Source of the DNA: Roseicyclus salinarum
GTDB taxonomy: Bacteria > Pseudomonadota > Alphaproteobacteria > Rhodobacterales > Rhodobacteraceae
Direction of reading: 5' to 3'
Length of the DNA stretch: 64,000 nt
NCBI RefSeq assembly: GCF_029624655.1
Contig: NZ_JARRSA010000003.1
Span: 1 to 64,000, forward strand
The stretch's first letter is position 1. Each line of letters begins with the position of its first letter. Shown here piece by piece: positions 7,927 through 16,734 of this stretch. A program made the translations under genes and the position numbers. The notes beneath the pieces are model-generated. The model made no database searches and was not told the DNA's origin. It saw only the letters and a program-made list of their open reading frames with translations.

Positions 7927-10877
7927 CCTCCGGCACGCAGCCCAACCGCCTGCCCGGCGGCCGGATCGACCGCAGCCGCACGGTCGATTTCTCCTTCGAC
8001 GGGCGCCGCTTCACCGGCCATCCGGGCGACACGCTGGCCTCGGCGCTGATGGCCAACGACGTCGCGCTTCTGGGGCGCAGCTTCAAGTATCACCGCCCGC
8101 GCGGGCTGATTTCGGCCGGCTCGGAAGAACCGAACGCGCTGGTGACGCTGACGCGGGGACCCTCGCGCACGCCCAACACCCGCGCCACGGTGGTGGAACT
8201 GTCCGACGGGCTGACCGCCCACAGCCAGAACGCCTGGCCGTCGCTGCGCTTCGACGCGATGGCGGTGAACGACCTTTTGTCGCCGTTCCTGACCGCGGGC
8301 TTCTACTACAAGACCTTCATGTGGCCGCGCGCCTTCTGGGAAAGGCTTTACGAGCCCGCGATCCGCCGCGCGGCAGGGTTGGGGCGGCTGGCCACCGTTC
8401 CAGACCCCGACAGCTACGACCGCGGCTTCCTTCATTGCGACCTGCTGGTCGTGGGCGCGGGTCCCGCCGGCCTGATGGCGGCGCTGACCGCGGGCCGCGC
8501 AGGCGCGCGCGTGATCCTCGCCGACGAGGATTTCGCCGCGGGCGGGCGTCTGAACGCCGAGACCTTCGCCATCGACGAAGCGCCCGCCGCCGATTGGGCC
8601 GGGGCCGCGATGGCCGAGCTTGCGAGCCTGCCGAACGTCCGGGTCATGGCGCGCACGACCGTGTTCGGCGTCTTCGACCACGGCATCTACGGCGCCCTCG
8701 AGATGGCGGCGCCCGACCGGCCCGACCACGCGCCCCGCCAGACGCTCTGGCGGCTCTACACCAAGGCCTGCGTGGTCTGCGCCGGGGCCACCGAACGGCC
8801 CATCGCCTTCCCGGACAACGACCGGCCCGGTATCCTTCTGGCGGGGGCGGCGCGCGCCTACGCCAACCGCTGGGCCGCAACCCCCGCGCAGCGGATCGCG
8901 GTCTTCACCAACAACGACGACGGCCATCGGACGGCGACGGATCTTGCCGCGCAGGGCGTAGAGGTCGCGGCCGTCATCGACACGCGCGCCGACGCGCCCG
9001 ACTGCCGGGCCGCCGAGACCTTCCGGGGCGCGCAGGTCACTGGCACCGCCGGCCGCCTGCGCCTGACCGGCATCACGGTGCGCCTTGCGGACGGGTCTTC
9101 GCGGCAGATCGCCTGCGGCGCGCTGGCCGTCTCGGGCGGGTGGAACCCCAACCTGCATCTGAGCGCGCAGCAGCGCACGCGCCCGGTCTGGGACGCCGGG
9201 ATCGCGGCCTTCAGGCCGGCGCCGGGCGCCGTGCCGGGGCAGGTCCTGGCGGGTGCGGCGGCGGGTACCTTCTCGACCCACGGGGCCCTGGCGGAGGGCG
9301 CAGAGGCAGCGCGCGCGGCGCTGGCCGCGCTGGGCCTCGAGGCGCCGGCGGCCCCGCTGCCGAAAGCCGAGGACGCGCCGACCCGCATCGCCGCGTTCTG
9401 GCACGTGACGGGCGCCACGGGGCGGGCCTGGCTCGATTTCCAGAACGACGTGACGGTCAAGGACGTGGCGCTCGCCCAGCAGGAGGGCTTCCGCTCGGTC
9501 GAGCATGTGAAACGCTACACCACGCTTGGGATGGCGACCGATCAGGGCCGCACCGCCAACACCAGCGCCATCGGCGTGATGGCCGCGCTGACGGGGCAGG
9601 GCGTCGCCGAGACCGGCACCACGATGTTTCGCCCGCCTTATAACCCGGTGTCCATCGGCGCCTTCGCGGGGCGCGCGCGGGACGGTGAATTCCGCCCCAC
9701 CCGCCGTACGCCCACCCATGCCTGGGCCGAGGCGCAGGGCGCGACCTTCGTGGAGGCCGGCCAATGGTTGCGGGCGCAATACTTCCCTCGGGAGGGCGAA
9801 ACCCATTGGCGCGAGAGCGTCGACCGCGAGGTGCGCGCCGTCCGCACGGCCGTCGGGCTTTGCGACGTGACGACGCTGGGCAAGATCGACGTGCAGGGAC
9901 GCGACGCCGCCGCCTTCCTCAACCGCATCTACTGCAACGGCATGGCGAAGCTGGCGGTCGGCCGCGTGCGCTACGGCCTGATGCTGCGCGAGGACGGCAT
10001 CGCGATGGATGACGGCACCGCCGCGCGGCTGGCCGAGGATCACTTCGTCGTCACCACGACCACGGCGAATGCCGGCGCGGTCTACCGGCACATGGAATTC
10101 GCCCGCCAATGCCTGTGGCCGGGGATGGACGTGCAGCTGATCTCGACCACGGACGCGTGGGCGCAGATCGCCGTCGCGGGGCCCCATGCCCGCACCCTCC
10201 TGCAGCGTGTGGTGGACGCGGGCTGCGACCTGTCGAACGAGGCGTTTCCGTTCATGGCCTGTGCGCCGGTGACGGTCTGCGGCGGGTTGCGCGCCCGGCT
10301 GTTCCGCATCTCGTTCTCGGGCGAGCTGGCTTACGAGATCGCCGTGCCCGCCCGCTACGGAGACGCGCTGATGCGCGAGATGATGGCGCAGGGCGCCGAC
10401 CTCGGCGTGACACCCTACGGCACCGAGGCGCTGGGCGTTCTGCGCATCGAGAAGGGCCACGCCGCCGGCAACGAGCTTAACGGCCGCACCACCGCCGCGA
10501 TGCTGGGACTGGGGCGCATGGTCTCGGCCGCCAAGGACAGCATCGGCGCGGTCCTGTCGCGCCGCGAGGGGCTGGAGGCGGACGACAGGCGCCTTGTGGG
10601 CCTCGTGCCGTTGGACGGGTCGGCCCAGATCCCCGGCGGCGCGCACGTGATCGCCGAGGGCGCGGCGCTGACCGCAGCCAACGCGCTCGGCTGGGTCAGT
10701 TCGGCGGCCTTCTCGCCGACGCTGGGCAGTCCGATCGCGCTGGCCTTCGTGTCGCGCGGACAGGACCGCGAGGGCGAGACGCTGCGCGCGGTCAGCCCGC
10801 TCGAGGGCCTCGACATCGCCGTGCGGGTGGTGTCGCCGCATTTCGTCGATCCCGAAGGAGGGCGCCTGCGTGGCTGA
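7923..10877 (+). CDS. soxA: Sarcosine oxidase subunit alpha
   Basis: The 984-aa catalytic alpha subunit has a domain order matching the family. An N-terminal 2Fe-2S-like fold lacking its cysteines covers residues ~20-90 (GHPGDTLASALMANDV, GRSFKYHRPRG). An NAD-binding Rossmann region follows with LLVVGAGPAGLMAALTAGRAG near 178. A C-terminal aminomethyltransferase (GcvT-like) domain from ~600 to 980 binds tetrahydrofolate and makes 5,10-methylene-THF. Its start overlaps soxD (ATGA) and its end overlaps soxG by 8 bp, implying coupled translation and equal stoichiometry. A longer antisense reading of this gene has no family features. Confidence 0.97.
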   Translation: MTSGTQPNRLPGGRIDRSRTVDFSFDGRRFTGHPGDTLASALMANDVALLGRSFKYHRPRGLISAGSEEPNALVTLTRGPSRTPNTRATVVELSDGLTAHSQNAWPSLRFDAMAVNDLLSPFLTAGFYYKTFMWPRAFWERLYEPAIRRAAGLGRLATVPDPDSYDRGFLHCDLLVVGAGPAGLMAALTAGRAGARVILADEDFAAGGRLNAETFAIDEAPAADWAGAAMAELASLPNVRVMARTTVFGVFDHGIYGALEMAAPDRPDHAPRQTLWRLYTKACVVCAGATERPIAFPDNDRPGILLAGAARAYANRWAATPAQRIAVFTNNDDGHRTATDLAAQGVEVAAVIDTRADAPDCRAAETFRGAQVTGTAGRLRLTGITVRLADGSSRQIACGALAVSGGWNPNLHLSAQQRTRPVWDAGIAAFRPAPGAVPGQVLAGAAAGTFSTHGALAEGAEAARAALAALGLEAPAAPLPKAEDAPTRIAAFWHVTGATGRAWLDFQNDVTVKDVALAQQEGFRSVEHVKRYTTLGMATDQGRTANTSAIGVMAALTGQGVAETGTTMFRPPYNPVSIGAFAGRARDGEFRPTRRTPTHAWAEAQGATFVEAGQWLRAQYFPREGETHWRESVDREVRAVRTAVGLCDVTTLGKIDVQGRDAAAFLNRIYCNGMAKLAVGRVRYGLMLREDGIAMDDGTAARLAEDHFVVTTTTANAGAVYRHMEFARQCLWPGMDVQLISTTDAWAQIAVAGPHARTLLQRVVDAGCDLSNEAFPFMACAPVTVCGGLRARLFRISFSGELAYEIAVPARYGDALMREMMAQGADLGVTPYGTEALGVLRIEKGHAAGNELNGRTTAAMLGLGRMVSAAKDSIGAVLSRREGLEADDRRLVGLVPLDGSAQIPGGAHVIAEGAALTAANALGWVSSAAFSPTLGSPIALAFVSRGQDREGETLRAVSPLEGLDIAVRVVSPHFVDPEGGRLRG

Positions 10878-11445
10878 TCATCGTCTCGAACCTCTTTGCG
10901 CGACCGGCGGCGCGCGCCCGCGCAGCGCCCGGCACGGAGCCGTCTCCGTCGCCGAGACGCCGGACCTCGCCATCGCCTCGGTCGCGGAGCGCGCGGGCGG
11001 GGCCGAGGCGCTCGACGCTCTCGCGCAGGAGCTTGCCGGCGCGCCGCCGCCCGAGCCGCGGCGCGTCACCGGCAGGCCCGGCGGCGTTCAGCTGATGTGG
11101 ACCGGGCCGGGCCAGTGGTTCGCGCTCGCGCCCTTCGATACGCACGAGGACATGGCCGACCGCCTCGCGGCGCGACTGGGGGGCGCGGCGTCGGTCACGG
11201 AACAGACCGACGGATGGGTCTGCTTCGTGCTCGAGGGCGAGGGGGCGACCGCGCTGCTGGAGCGGCTCTGCCGGCTCGACCTTGCGCGAATGCAGGCGGG
11301 CATGGCCGACCGCACCGGCATCGAGCACATGAACTGCTTCGTGATCTGCGACGCGCCGGGCCGGTCCTACCGCGTGCTCGGCGCGCGTTCCTCGGCGCTG
11401 TCGCTGTGGCACGCGCTGGAGACGGTGGCGCGCGGCCTTGCCTGA
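10870..11445 (+). CDS. soxG: Sarcosine oxidase subunit gamma
   Basis: This 191-aa subunit begins at a GTG inside the end of soxA. The pattern WTGPGQWFALAP near residue 77, the segment EQTDGWVCFVLEGEGATALLE and the C-terminal HMNCFVICDAPGRSYRVLG are typical of SoxG, a shortened relative of the folate-binding GcvT fold that packs against SoxA. It ends the four-subunit oxidase block. A 195-bp gap with no convincing gene precedes purU. Confidence 0.93.
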   Translation: MADHRLEPLCATGGARPRSARHGAVSVAETPDLAIASVAERAGGAEALDALAQELAGAPPPEPRRVTGRPGGVQLMWTGPGQWFALAPFDTHEDMADRLAARLGGAASVTEQTDGWVCFVLEGEGATALLERLCRLDLARMQAGMADRTGIEHMNCFVICDAPGRSYRVLGARSSALSLWHALETVARGLA

Positions 11446-11640
11446 GGCGCGCGGGAATGCCGGGACCGCAGGGCCCCCCGCCGATCGTCGCGCCGGCGCT
11501 TGCGCAGCCGACCCGGACATGAAAACCGGGCATGGCCGGTGGCTCAGGCCCGGCGCGGCCCGACCGCCCGACTGACGCCCCGGCACCCAGAACGCACGCC
11601 ACCCGCCCCGACACCCCGACAGAAGAAGGCACCCGACCCC

Positions 11641-12525
11641 GTGAGCAAATTCGCACTGACCATCAAATGCCGGTCCACCCGCGGGCTGGTGGCCGCCGTC
11701 GCAGGCTTCCTCGCCGAGAAGGGCTGCAACATCACCGACAGCGCGCAGTTCGACGACCTGGAGACCGGGACCTTCTTCATGCGCGTGAGCTTCACCGCCG
11801 AGACGGGCGCGGCGCTTGCCGATCTGGAGACGGCCTTCGCCGCGGTGTCCGAGCCCTTCGGGATGGAGTACGCCTTCCACGACGAGGCGGCCCGGATGAA
11901 GGTCGTCATCATGGTTTCGCGGTTCGGACACTGCCTGAACGACCTGCTCTATCGTTGGCGGATCGGGGCGCTGCCCATCGACATCGTCGCCGTGATCTCG
12001 AACCACATGGACTACCAGAAGGTGGTCGTGAACCACGACATCCCGTTCCACTGCATCCGCGTCACGAAGGACAACAAGCCCCAGGCCGAGGCGCGGCAGA
12101 TGGAGATCATCGAGGAGACGGGGGCCGAGCTGATCGTTCTGGCGCGCTACATGCAGGTCCTGTCGGACGCGATGTGCCGCAAGATGTCGGGGCGCATCAT
12201 CAACATCCACCATTCCTTCCTCCCCAGCTTCAAGGGCGCGAACCCCTACAAGCAGGCCTTCGAGCGGGGGGTGAAGCTGATCGGGGCGACGTCGCACTAC
12301 GTCACGAGCGACCTCGACGAGGGGCCCATCATCGAGCAGGACACCGTCCGCGTGACCCACGCCCAGAGCGCCGAGGACTATGTCAGCCTCGGGCGCGACG
12401 TGGAAAGCGCGGTTCTGGCCCGCGCGGTCCACGCCCACATCCACAACCGCACCTTCCTGAACGGCGACAAGACCGTGGTCTTTCCCGCCAGCCCCGGAAG
12501 CTACGCGAGCGAACGGATGGGCTGA
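11641..12525 (+). CDS. purU: Formyltetrahydrofolate deformylase
   Basis: PurU hydrolyses 10-formyl-THF to THF and formate. The 294-aa protein has an N-terminal ACT-like regulatory domain (residues ~1-85, with CNITDSAQFDD). A formyltransferase-fold domain follows, with the catalytic segment NIHHSFLPSFKGANPYKQAF and the ATSHYVTSDLDEGPIIEQD block carrying the catalytic His and Asp. GTG at 11641 gives the normal start MSKFALTIKC; an upstream in-frame GTG would add a Pro/Arg-rich leader unlike the family. Next to sarcosine oxidase it would recycle folate loaded with methyl-derived one-carbon units, releasing formate. Confidence 0.96.
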   Translation: MSKFALTIKCRSTRGLVAAVAGFLAEKGCNITDSAQFDDLETGTFFMRVSFTAETGAALADLETAFAAVSEPFGMEYAFHDEAARMKVVIMVSRFGHCLNDLLYRWRIGALPIDIVAVISNHMDYQKVVVNHDIPFHCIRVTKDNKPQAEARQMEIIEETGAELIVLARYMQVLSDAMCRKMSGRIINIHHSFLPSFKGANPYKQAFERGVKLIGATSHYVTSDLDEGPIIEQDTVRVTHAQSAEDYVSLGRDVESAVLARAVHAHIHNRTFLNGDKTVVFPASPGSYASERMG

Positions 12526-12676
12526 CGAGGGCGGCCCCCGCCGGACCGGACGCGCCCCGCGTGGCGGTGCCAGGGGGCCGCGACATGTGCGCCAGCGCGC
12601 AAGTATCGCGCCATTCGGGCGTCTTGTGCGAAAAGTCGCGATGCCTTTCTATGGGCGTGCAACATGGAGCACGCAC

Positions 12677-13615
12677 ATGAGCTGGAACCCCGCCCTCGAC
12701 CCGCATTGTCCGACCGGAGACCAGGTGGACGCCATCGACACCGTCATCGTGCCCCGCGCGCGCGACCTCGGCGGCTTCGAGGTGCGCCGCGCCTTGCCCG
12801 CGCCGCGCCGCCAGATGGTCGGCCCGTTCATCTTCTTCGACCAGATGGGGCCCGCCGAATTGCTGCCCTCGCGCGGGCTGGACGTTCGGCCGCATCCCCA
12901 TATCGGGCTTGCCACGATCTCCTACCTGTTCAGCGGACGGATGCATCACCGCGACAGCCTCGGCACCGACGCCTGGATCGAGCCGGGCGCGGTGAACTGG
13001 ATGGTGGCGGGCCGCGGCATCACCCATTCCGAGCGGACCGACGACGCGACGCAAACGGATCCGATGCCCTTCTTCGGCATCCAGACATGGGTCGCCCTGC
13101 CCAAGGACCACGAGGACCGGGCGCCGGACTTCGCCCACGCGCCCGCCAGCGCGCTTCCGCTGCTGGAGGGCGAGGGGAAGCGGGTGAGGCTGGTTCTCGG
13201 CAATGCGTGGGGCGAGCGGGCCCCGGTGCGGACGGCGTCCGAGATGTTCTACGCCGATGCCATCCTCGAGCCGGGCGCGGCGATCCCTCTGCCCGACGAC
13301 CACGAGGACCGCGGCGTCTACGTCGTCAGCGGCGAGGTCACGGTGGCGGGCGAGACCTTCGAGGCGGGACGGATGATGGTGTTCCGCCCCGCCGACCGCG
13401 TGTCCCTCAGGGCCGGGGCAGGCGGCGCGCGGGTCATGCTTCTCGGCGGCGAGACGCTGGAGGGGCCGCGCTACATCTGGTGGAACTTCGTCGCTTCCTC
13501 GAAGGAGAGGATCGAGGAGGCCCGAGAGGCGTGGCGGGCCGGCGACTGGCGGAACGGACGCTTCCAGTTGCCGCCGGGCGACAGCGACGAGTTCATTCCG
13601 CTTCCCGAGCGCTAG
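12677..13615 (+). CDS. Pirin-family bicupin
   Basis: The 312-aa protein is the usual length for bacterial pirins. The N-terminal cupin holds the metal-site signature HPHIGLATISYLFSG (residues ~73-87) with downstream HHRD, and GRGITHSER near 114-122. The second cupin carries DHEDRGVYVVSGEV. Pirins bind iron or another metal; some have quercetinase-like dioxygenase activity, others act as redox-sensing partners, so the role here is open. The ATG at 12677 was preferred because upstream residues are not conserved-looking. The 151-bp gap before it shows no clear promoter. Confidence 0.9.
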   Translation: MSWNPALDPHCPTGDQVDAIDTVIVPRARDLGGFEVRRALPAPRRQMVGPFIFFDQMGPAELLPSRGLDVRPHPHIGLATISYLFSGRMHHRDSLGTDAWIEPGAVNWMVAGRGITHSERTDDATQTDPMPFFGIQTWVALPKDHEDRAPDFAHAPASALPLLEGEGKRVRLVLGNAWGERAPVRTASEMFYADAILEPGAAIPLPDDHEDRGVYVVSGEVTVAGETFEAGRMMVFRPADRVSLRAGAGGARVMLLGGETLEGPRYIWWNFVASSKERIEEAREAWRAGDWRNGRFQLPPGDSDEFIPLPER

Positions 13616-13768
13616 GCCTCGCTCGCGCCGCCTTCGGGCGGCCGGGACGTCCCGCACGCCCCGGAAATCGCCCGAATCCCCGATGTGTGGCAGGCTCGGC
13701 GGCACGGGCGCTCGAGGATCGATCCGCCGTCGGATGCTCCGCTGCCCAAGGCCTGGGAGGAGCCGACG

Positions 13769-14303
13769 ATGAGCCTGAGACCAGATCCAACTTTCCACGC
13801 GACCCCGAAACTCGCCATGGAAGCTCCGGTCGAGACGCTGGCCTTCATGCTCATGCTCAGTCCCGACGGGTCCCGGCCGGACGGCCTTGCCGTCGTCGAT
13901 GTCGATCCGAAGTCGGACACCTGTGGCCGGATCGTCCACCAGCTTTTGATGCCCGACAAGGGCGACGAGTTCCACCATTTCGGCTGGAACGCCTGTTCCC
14001 CGGCGCCCCGAGAAGGCAGAAAACCTGCCGCCGCTGCTGCAGGGCTTCGAGGCGGTGCCGCCGCTTGTCACCGACATCGACCTCAGCCTCGACGACAGGT
14101 TCCTCCATCTCGCCTGCTGGGGGCTGGGCGGGATGCATCAATACGACGTCTCGGATCCGATGACCCCTGTGCTTGCGGCCAAGGTCGAGCTCGGCGGCAT
14201 CGCGCGCGGCACGGCCCATCCCAACGGCAAGCCCTTCGCCTTCGGCCCGCAGATGGTCGAGATCAGCCGCGACGGCAAGCGCGTCTACTGGACCAACTCG
14301 CTC
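13769..14303 (+). pseudogene. Remnant of a selenium-binding-protein/methanethiol oxidase gene (SBP56, mtoX)
   Basis: The first ~75 codons read as an authentic SBP56 N-terminus (RPDPTFHATPKLAMEAP, AVVDVDPKSDT, KGDEFHHFGWNAC). The reading then breaks near 14000 and resumes in another frame with the SBP56 C-terminus (VPPLVTDIDLSLDDRF, QYDVSDPMTPVLAAKVE, QMVEISRDGKRVYWTNSL). Normal SBP56 proteins are about 460 aa, so roughly two thirds of the middle, including most metal-binding residues, is missing. This is a deletion derivative, not a sequencing slip. The intact enzyme oxidises methanethiol in several marine alphaproteobacteria. Loss here suggests the trait is elsewhere or was discarded. Confidence 0.85.
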
Positions 14304-14538
14304 CCGTTCACCGCGCTCCTGGTCCTCGCGCAATGGGAGCGGGAGATCCGGATCGCAGTCGCCTGCCTCGTGATCGCGCTTGGCGTCTACCTCGTCTTCA
14401 ATCGCCGCCATCCGCGCTGTCTCGCCCGCGTGCCGCCCTCGAGGCTTGCGCTTTGGTCCTTTCTCGCGGCCATGGCGCATGGTCTGGGCGCTGAGCCTGA
14501 TCCTCGTGGGCGGGGTGTCGCTGGCGTTCGCGGGCTGA
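14304..14538 (+). pseudogene. Fused fragments of a membrane protein
   Basis: Directly after the SBP56 remnant, the same frame continues as a hydrophobic segment (residues such as REIRIAVACLVIALGVYLVF) and the basic stretch RRHPRCLARVPPSRLALWSF, then AAMAHG. The frame is then lost and a second frame supplies WALSLILVGGVSLAFAG before a stop at 14536-14538. This looks like the start and end of a membrane-protein gene joined by a deletion. It is probably part of the same decay event as the mtoX remnant. No start codon or ribosome site of its own is visible. The family is not recognised with confidence. Confidence 0.45.
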
Positions 14539-14694
14539 TGCGGGCTTGTGCCGGACGGCGCGAATCGGCAGCCCGCGCGCTTCGGGCGGAGGCTGCCGAA
14601 CCCCGCCCGAGGCTGCCGGGATGCCGCAAAGCCCCGAATTGACCCATGTTTGCAGGGATATGGCCGTCAGCCGGTGGTTGAATCCGGTATCCAG

Positions 14695-14716
14695 TTCAAT
14701 TGCTTTTGCCTATAAT
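14695..14716 (+). promoter_or_regulatory. Candidate promoter of ihfB
   Basis: A perfect TATAAT lies at 14711-14716, 34 bp upstream of the ihfB start, preceded by TG two bases before it. A TTCAAT lies too close (14695-14700) to be a standard -35 element, so activity may depend on the -10 box or on a factor. This AT-rich pocket stands out against high-GC surroundings. Confidence 0.45.
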
Positions 14717-14750
14717 GGCGGTGCGTTCCGTCAGGTTTTGGGAGGACGAC

Positions 14751-15038
14751 ATGATACGCTCGGAGCTGATTCAGAAGCTGTCCGATGAAAATCCGCACCT
14801 CTACCAACGGGACGTCGAGCGTATCGTCAACGCGATCTTCGAGGAGATCATAGAGGCGCTCGCCGGCGGAAACCGGGTCGAGTTGCGGGGCTTCGGCGCC
14901 TTCTCGGTCAAGAAGCGCGACGCCCGCGTGGGCCGCAATCCCCGCACCGGCGAAAGCGTCGAGGTCGACGAAAAGCATGTCCCTTTCTTCAAGGCGGGCA
15001 AGCTGCTACGTGACCGTCTGAACGAACAGGACGGCTGA
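14751..15038 (+). CDS. ihfB: Integration host factor subunit beta
   Basis: This 95-aa HU/IHF-fold DNA-bending protein starts [10 protein letters not shown], which is typical of IHF-beta. It carries [27 protein letters not shown], including the DNA-intercalating RNPRTG loop, and ends in [17 protein letters not shown]. With IhfA it forms the sequence-specific DNA-bending heterodimer used in transcription, replication and site-specific recombination. A GGAGG lies about six bases before the ATG. It precedes lapA and trpF in the order common in Rhodobacterales. Confidence 0.96.
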   Translation: MIRSELIQKLSDENPHLYQRDVERIVNAIFEEIIEALAGGNRVELRGFGAFSVKKRDARVGRNPRTGESVEVDEKHVPFFKAGKLLRDRLNEQDG

Positions 15039-15080
15039 CCGCCGCCTGCCTCTGCCGACGGCAACTTCCGGGGGGATGCG

Positions 15081-15449
15081 ATGAAGATCATCCGCGCCAT
15101 CAAGTACCTTTTCCTGATCCTCGTCGCGATCGCGCTCACGATCCTCGCGCTCGCCAACCGCGGCCCCGTGACGCTGACGCTGCTGCCGCAGGAGCTGGCG
15201 CTTTGGTCGGGCGTCGATGTCGCGATCGAGCTGCCCCTGTTCCTCGTGATCCTCGGCGGTGTCGTGACCGGCGTGCTGGTCGGCTTCGTCTGGGAATGGC
15301 TTCGCGAGCATCGCTACCGCACGGCGGCGCGCACCAACCAGCGCGAAGCCCAGAAGCTGGAGCGCGAGGTGCAGTCGCTCAAGGGTCGCCAGAACGAGGG
15401 CCGCGACGAGATCCTCGCGCTGGTCGAGGACAGCGGCACGGCCCGCTGA
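15081..15449 (+). CDS. LapA-family (DUF1049) inner-membrane protein
   Basis: This 122-aa protein has two N-terminal hydrophobic helices (residues ~8-28 and ~50-72) and a charged cytosolic C-terminal coil ([17 protein letters not shown]). The motif [12 protein letters not shown] is the DUF1049 signature. In E. coli the family (LapA/LapB) is linked to LPS assembly control; here there is no lapB neighbour, so the specific role is uncertain. It lies 42 bp after ihfB and 13 bp before trpF, probably in one transcript. Confidence 0.88.
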   Translation: MKIIRAIKYLFLILVAIALTILALANRGPVTLTLLPQELALWSGVDVAIELPLFLVILGGVVTGVLVGFVWEWLREHRYRTAARTNQREAQKLEREVQSLKGRQNEGRDEILALVEDSGTAR

Positions 15450-15462
15450 GGGCGCATTCGCC

Positions 15463-16107
15463 ATGACAGTCGCCATCAAGTTCTGCGGGCTGACCCGCGC
15501 CGAGGACGTGGCCGCCGCCGCGGCCTGCGGAGCGCGTTACGTCGGCTTCGTGTTCTTCCCCAGATCGCCGCGCAACGTCTCGTTGGAGCAGGCGCGCGCG
15601 CTGGCGCTCGAAGTGCCGCCGGGTGTGGCGAAGGTCGCGCTGACGGTCGATGCCGACGACGCGCAGATGGACGCGCTGGTCGAGACGGTGCCGCTCGACA
15701 TGCTGCAGCTTCACGGCGAGGAGCCGCCCGAGCGGGTGGAGGCCCTGCGGTCGCGCCACGGCCTGCCGGTGATGAAGGCGCTGGGCGTCGCGGGTCCCGG
15801 CGACCTCGCCGCCATCGACCGCTACGCCGCGGTGGCCGACCAGCTCCTGATCGACGCGAAGCCCGTGGAGGGCGCCGACCTGCCGGGCGGCAACGGGCTG
15901 TCCTTCGACTGGCGGCTCCTGGCGGGCCGGAAATACTGGACGCGGCCGTGGATGCTGGCCGGCGGCCTGACGCCCGCGAACGTGGCGGAAGCCGTCCGGC
16001 TGACCGGCGCGCGGCAGGTCGACGTCTCCTCGGGCGTCGAGGCGGCGCGCGGCGTCAAGGACGCCGATCTCATGGCCGCTTTCGCCCGCGCGCTGCGCGA
16101 CGGCTGA
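15463..16107 (+). CDS. trpF: Phosphoribosylanthranilate isomerase
   Basis: TrpF converts N-(5'-phosphoribosyl)anthranilate to CdRP, the third step of tryptophan synthesis. The 214-aa TIM barrel begins [12 protein letters not shown] with catalytic-type Cys8 and carries LLIDAKP with Asp131 as the matching general acid. [14 protein letters not shown] and the phosphate-binding VDVSSGVE near the C-terminus complete the signature. trpB lies 0.6 kb downstream beyond one small gene and a terminator, and trpA is 12 kb away, so the pathway genes are split. Confidence 0.97.
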   Translation: MTVAIKFCGLTRAEDVAAAAACGARYVGFVFFPRSPRNVSLEQARALALEVPPGVAKVALTVDADDAQMDALVETVPLDMLQLHGEEPPERVEALRSRHGLPVMKALGVAGPGDLAAIDRYAAVADQLLIDAKPVEGADLPGGNGLSFDWRLLAGRKYWTRPWMLAGGLTPANVAEAVRLTGARQVDVSSGVEAARGVKDADLMAAFARALRDG

Positions 16108-16187
16108 CGCCGGCCCGAGCGGAAAGGGGAACCTTCCCCCCGCCTCGCTTCGTTGTGCCCGCAAGCGCACAGCAAAGGGAGAAGCCC

Positions 16188-16607
16188 ATGATCCGCATCA
16201 CCGCCTGCGCAGCCGCCGCCCTGCTTGCCGCGCCAGCCGCGCTTGCCCAGGACACGCAACCTGCCATCGGCGAGGCGCGTCACCAGGACGGCGGGATCGT
16301 CCTCGACAACGTCGTGGCCGAGACGCCCGGCTATATCGTCGTGACCGAGGACACCCCCGAAGGCGCGCCTGCAAGCGCGCCGGTCGCCATTGCCGAGGTC
16401 CCCGCAGGCGAGACCCGGGACGTGATCGTTCGCGGCGATTTCATGCCGGGCGGCCGTTACATTGTCATGCTCTACGAGGAAACCGGCGAGGAGGGGTTCC
16501 AGTACCGCGAGGGCATCGCGGATCTTCCCGTCTCGCGCGAGGGGGAGCACGTCCTGACCACGTTCGAGATGATGATGGAGGCGGGCGAGACCGGCAGCGA
16601 CGGCTGA
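16188..16607 (+). CDS. Secreted DUF7282-like protein
   Basis: This 139-aa protein starts with a signal peptide ([20 protein letters not shown], cleavage expected after ALA), so the mature part of about 119 residues is periplasmic. It has the small beta-sandwich pattern seen in DUF7282-type proteins: [16 protein letters not shown], an [12 protein letters not shown] turn, then [12 protein letters not shown]. The mature protein is acidic and has no cysteine. No activity is known. It starts 80 bp after trpF with a GGGAGAAG ribosome site and is followed by a strong terminator, so it may end the ihfB-lapA-trpF unit. Confidence 0.7.
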   Translation: MIRITACAAAALLAAPAALAQDTQPAIGEARHQDGGIVLDNVVAETPGYIVVTEDTPEGAPASAPVAIAEVPAGETRDVIVRGDFMPGGRYIVMLYEETGEEGFQYREGIADLPVSREGEHVLTTFEMMMEAGETGSDG

Positions 16608-16640
16608 TCCGCGACCGATCCGCCCGATCGCGCCCCCTGA

Positions 16641-16670
16641 GGGCCGCCCGTCCCCACGGCGGCCCTTTTT
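16641..16670 (+). terminator. Rho-independent terminator
   Basis: An 8-bp perfect stem GGGCCGCC (16641-16648)/GGCGGCCC (16658-16665) with a 9-base loop is followed at once by TTTTT (16666-16670). It would end the transcript carrying the small secreted protein and isolate trpB. Confidence 0.9.
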
Positions 16671-16734
16671 GCGTTGGCCCCCGCCCGGCGGGCGCGCTAG
16701 AACCACCGCAACACGCCAAATGGGAGCAGGCGCG

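Noticed and set aside
7767-10841. A 1024-codon open frame on the minus strand, longer than soxA.
   Set aside because: It is antisense to soxA, which has full family domains, and reads as Arg/Gly/His-rich sequence with no motif, start site or neighbour logic. It is a typical shadow frame of high-GC DNA.
11446-11640. A possible N-terminal extension of purU from a GTG at 11500.
   Set aside because: The extension is Pro/Arg-rich and unlike PurU, whereas GTG 11641 gives the usual MSKFALTIKC start and length.
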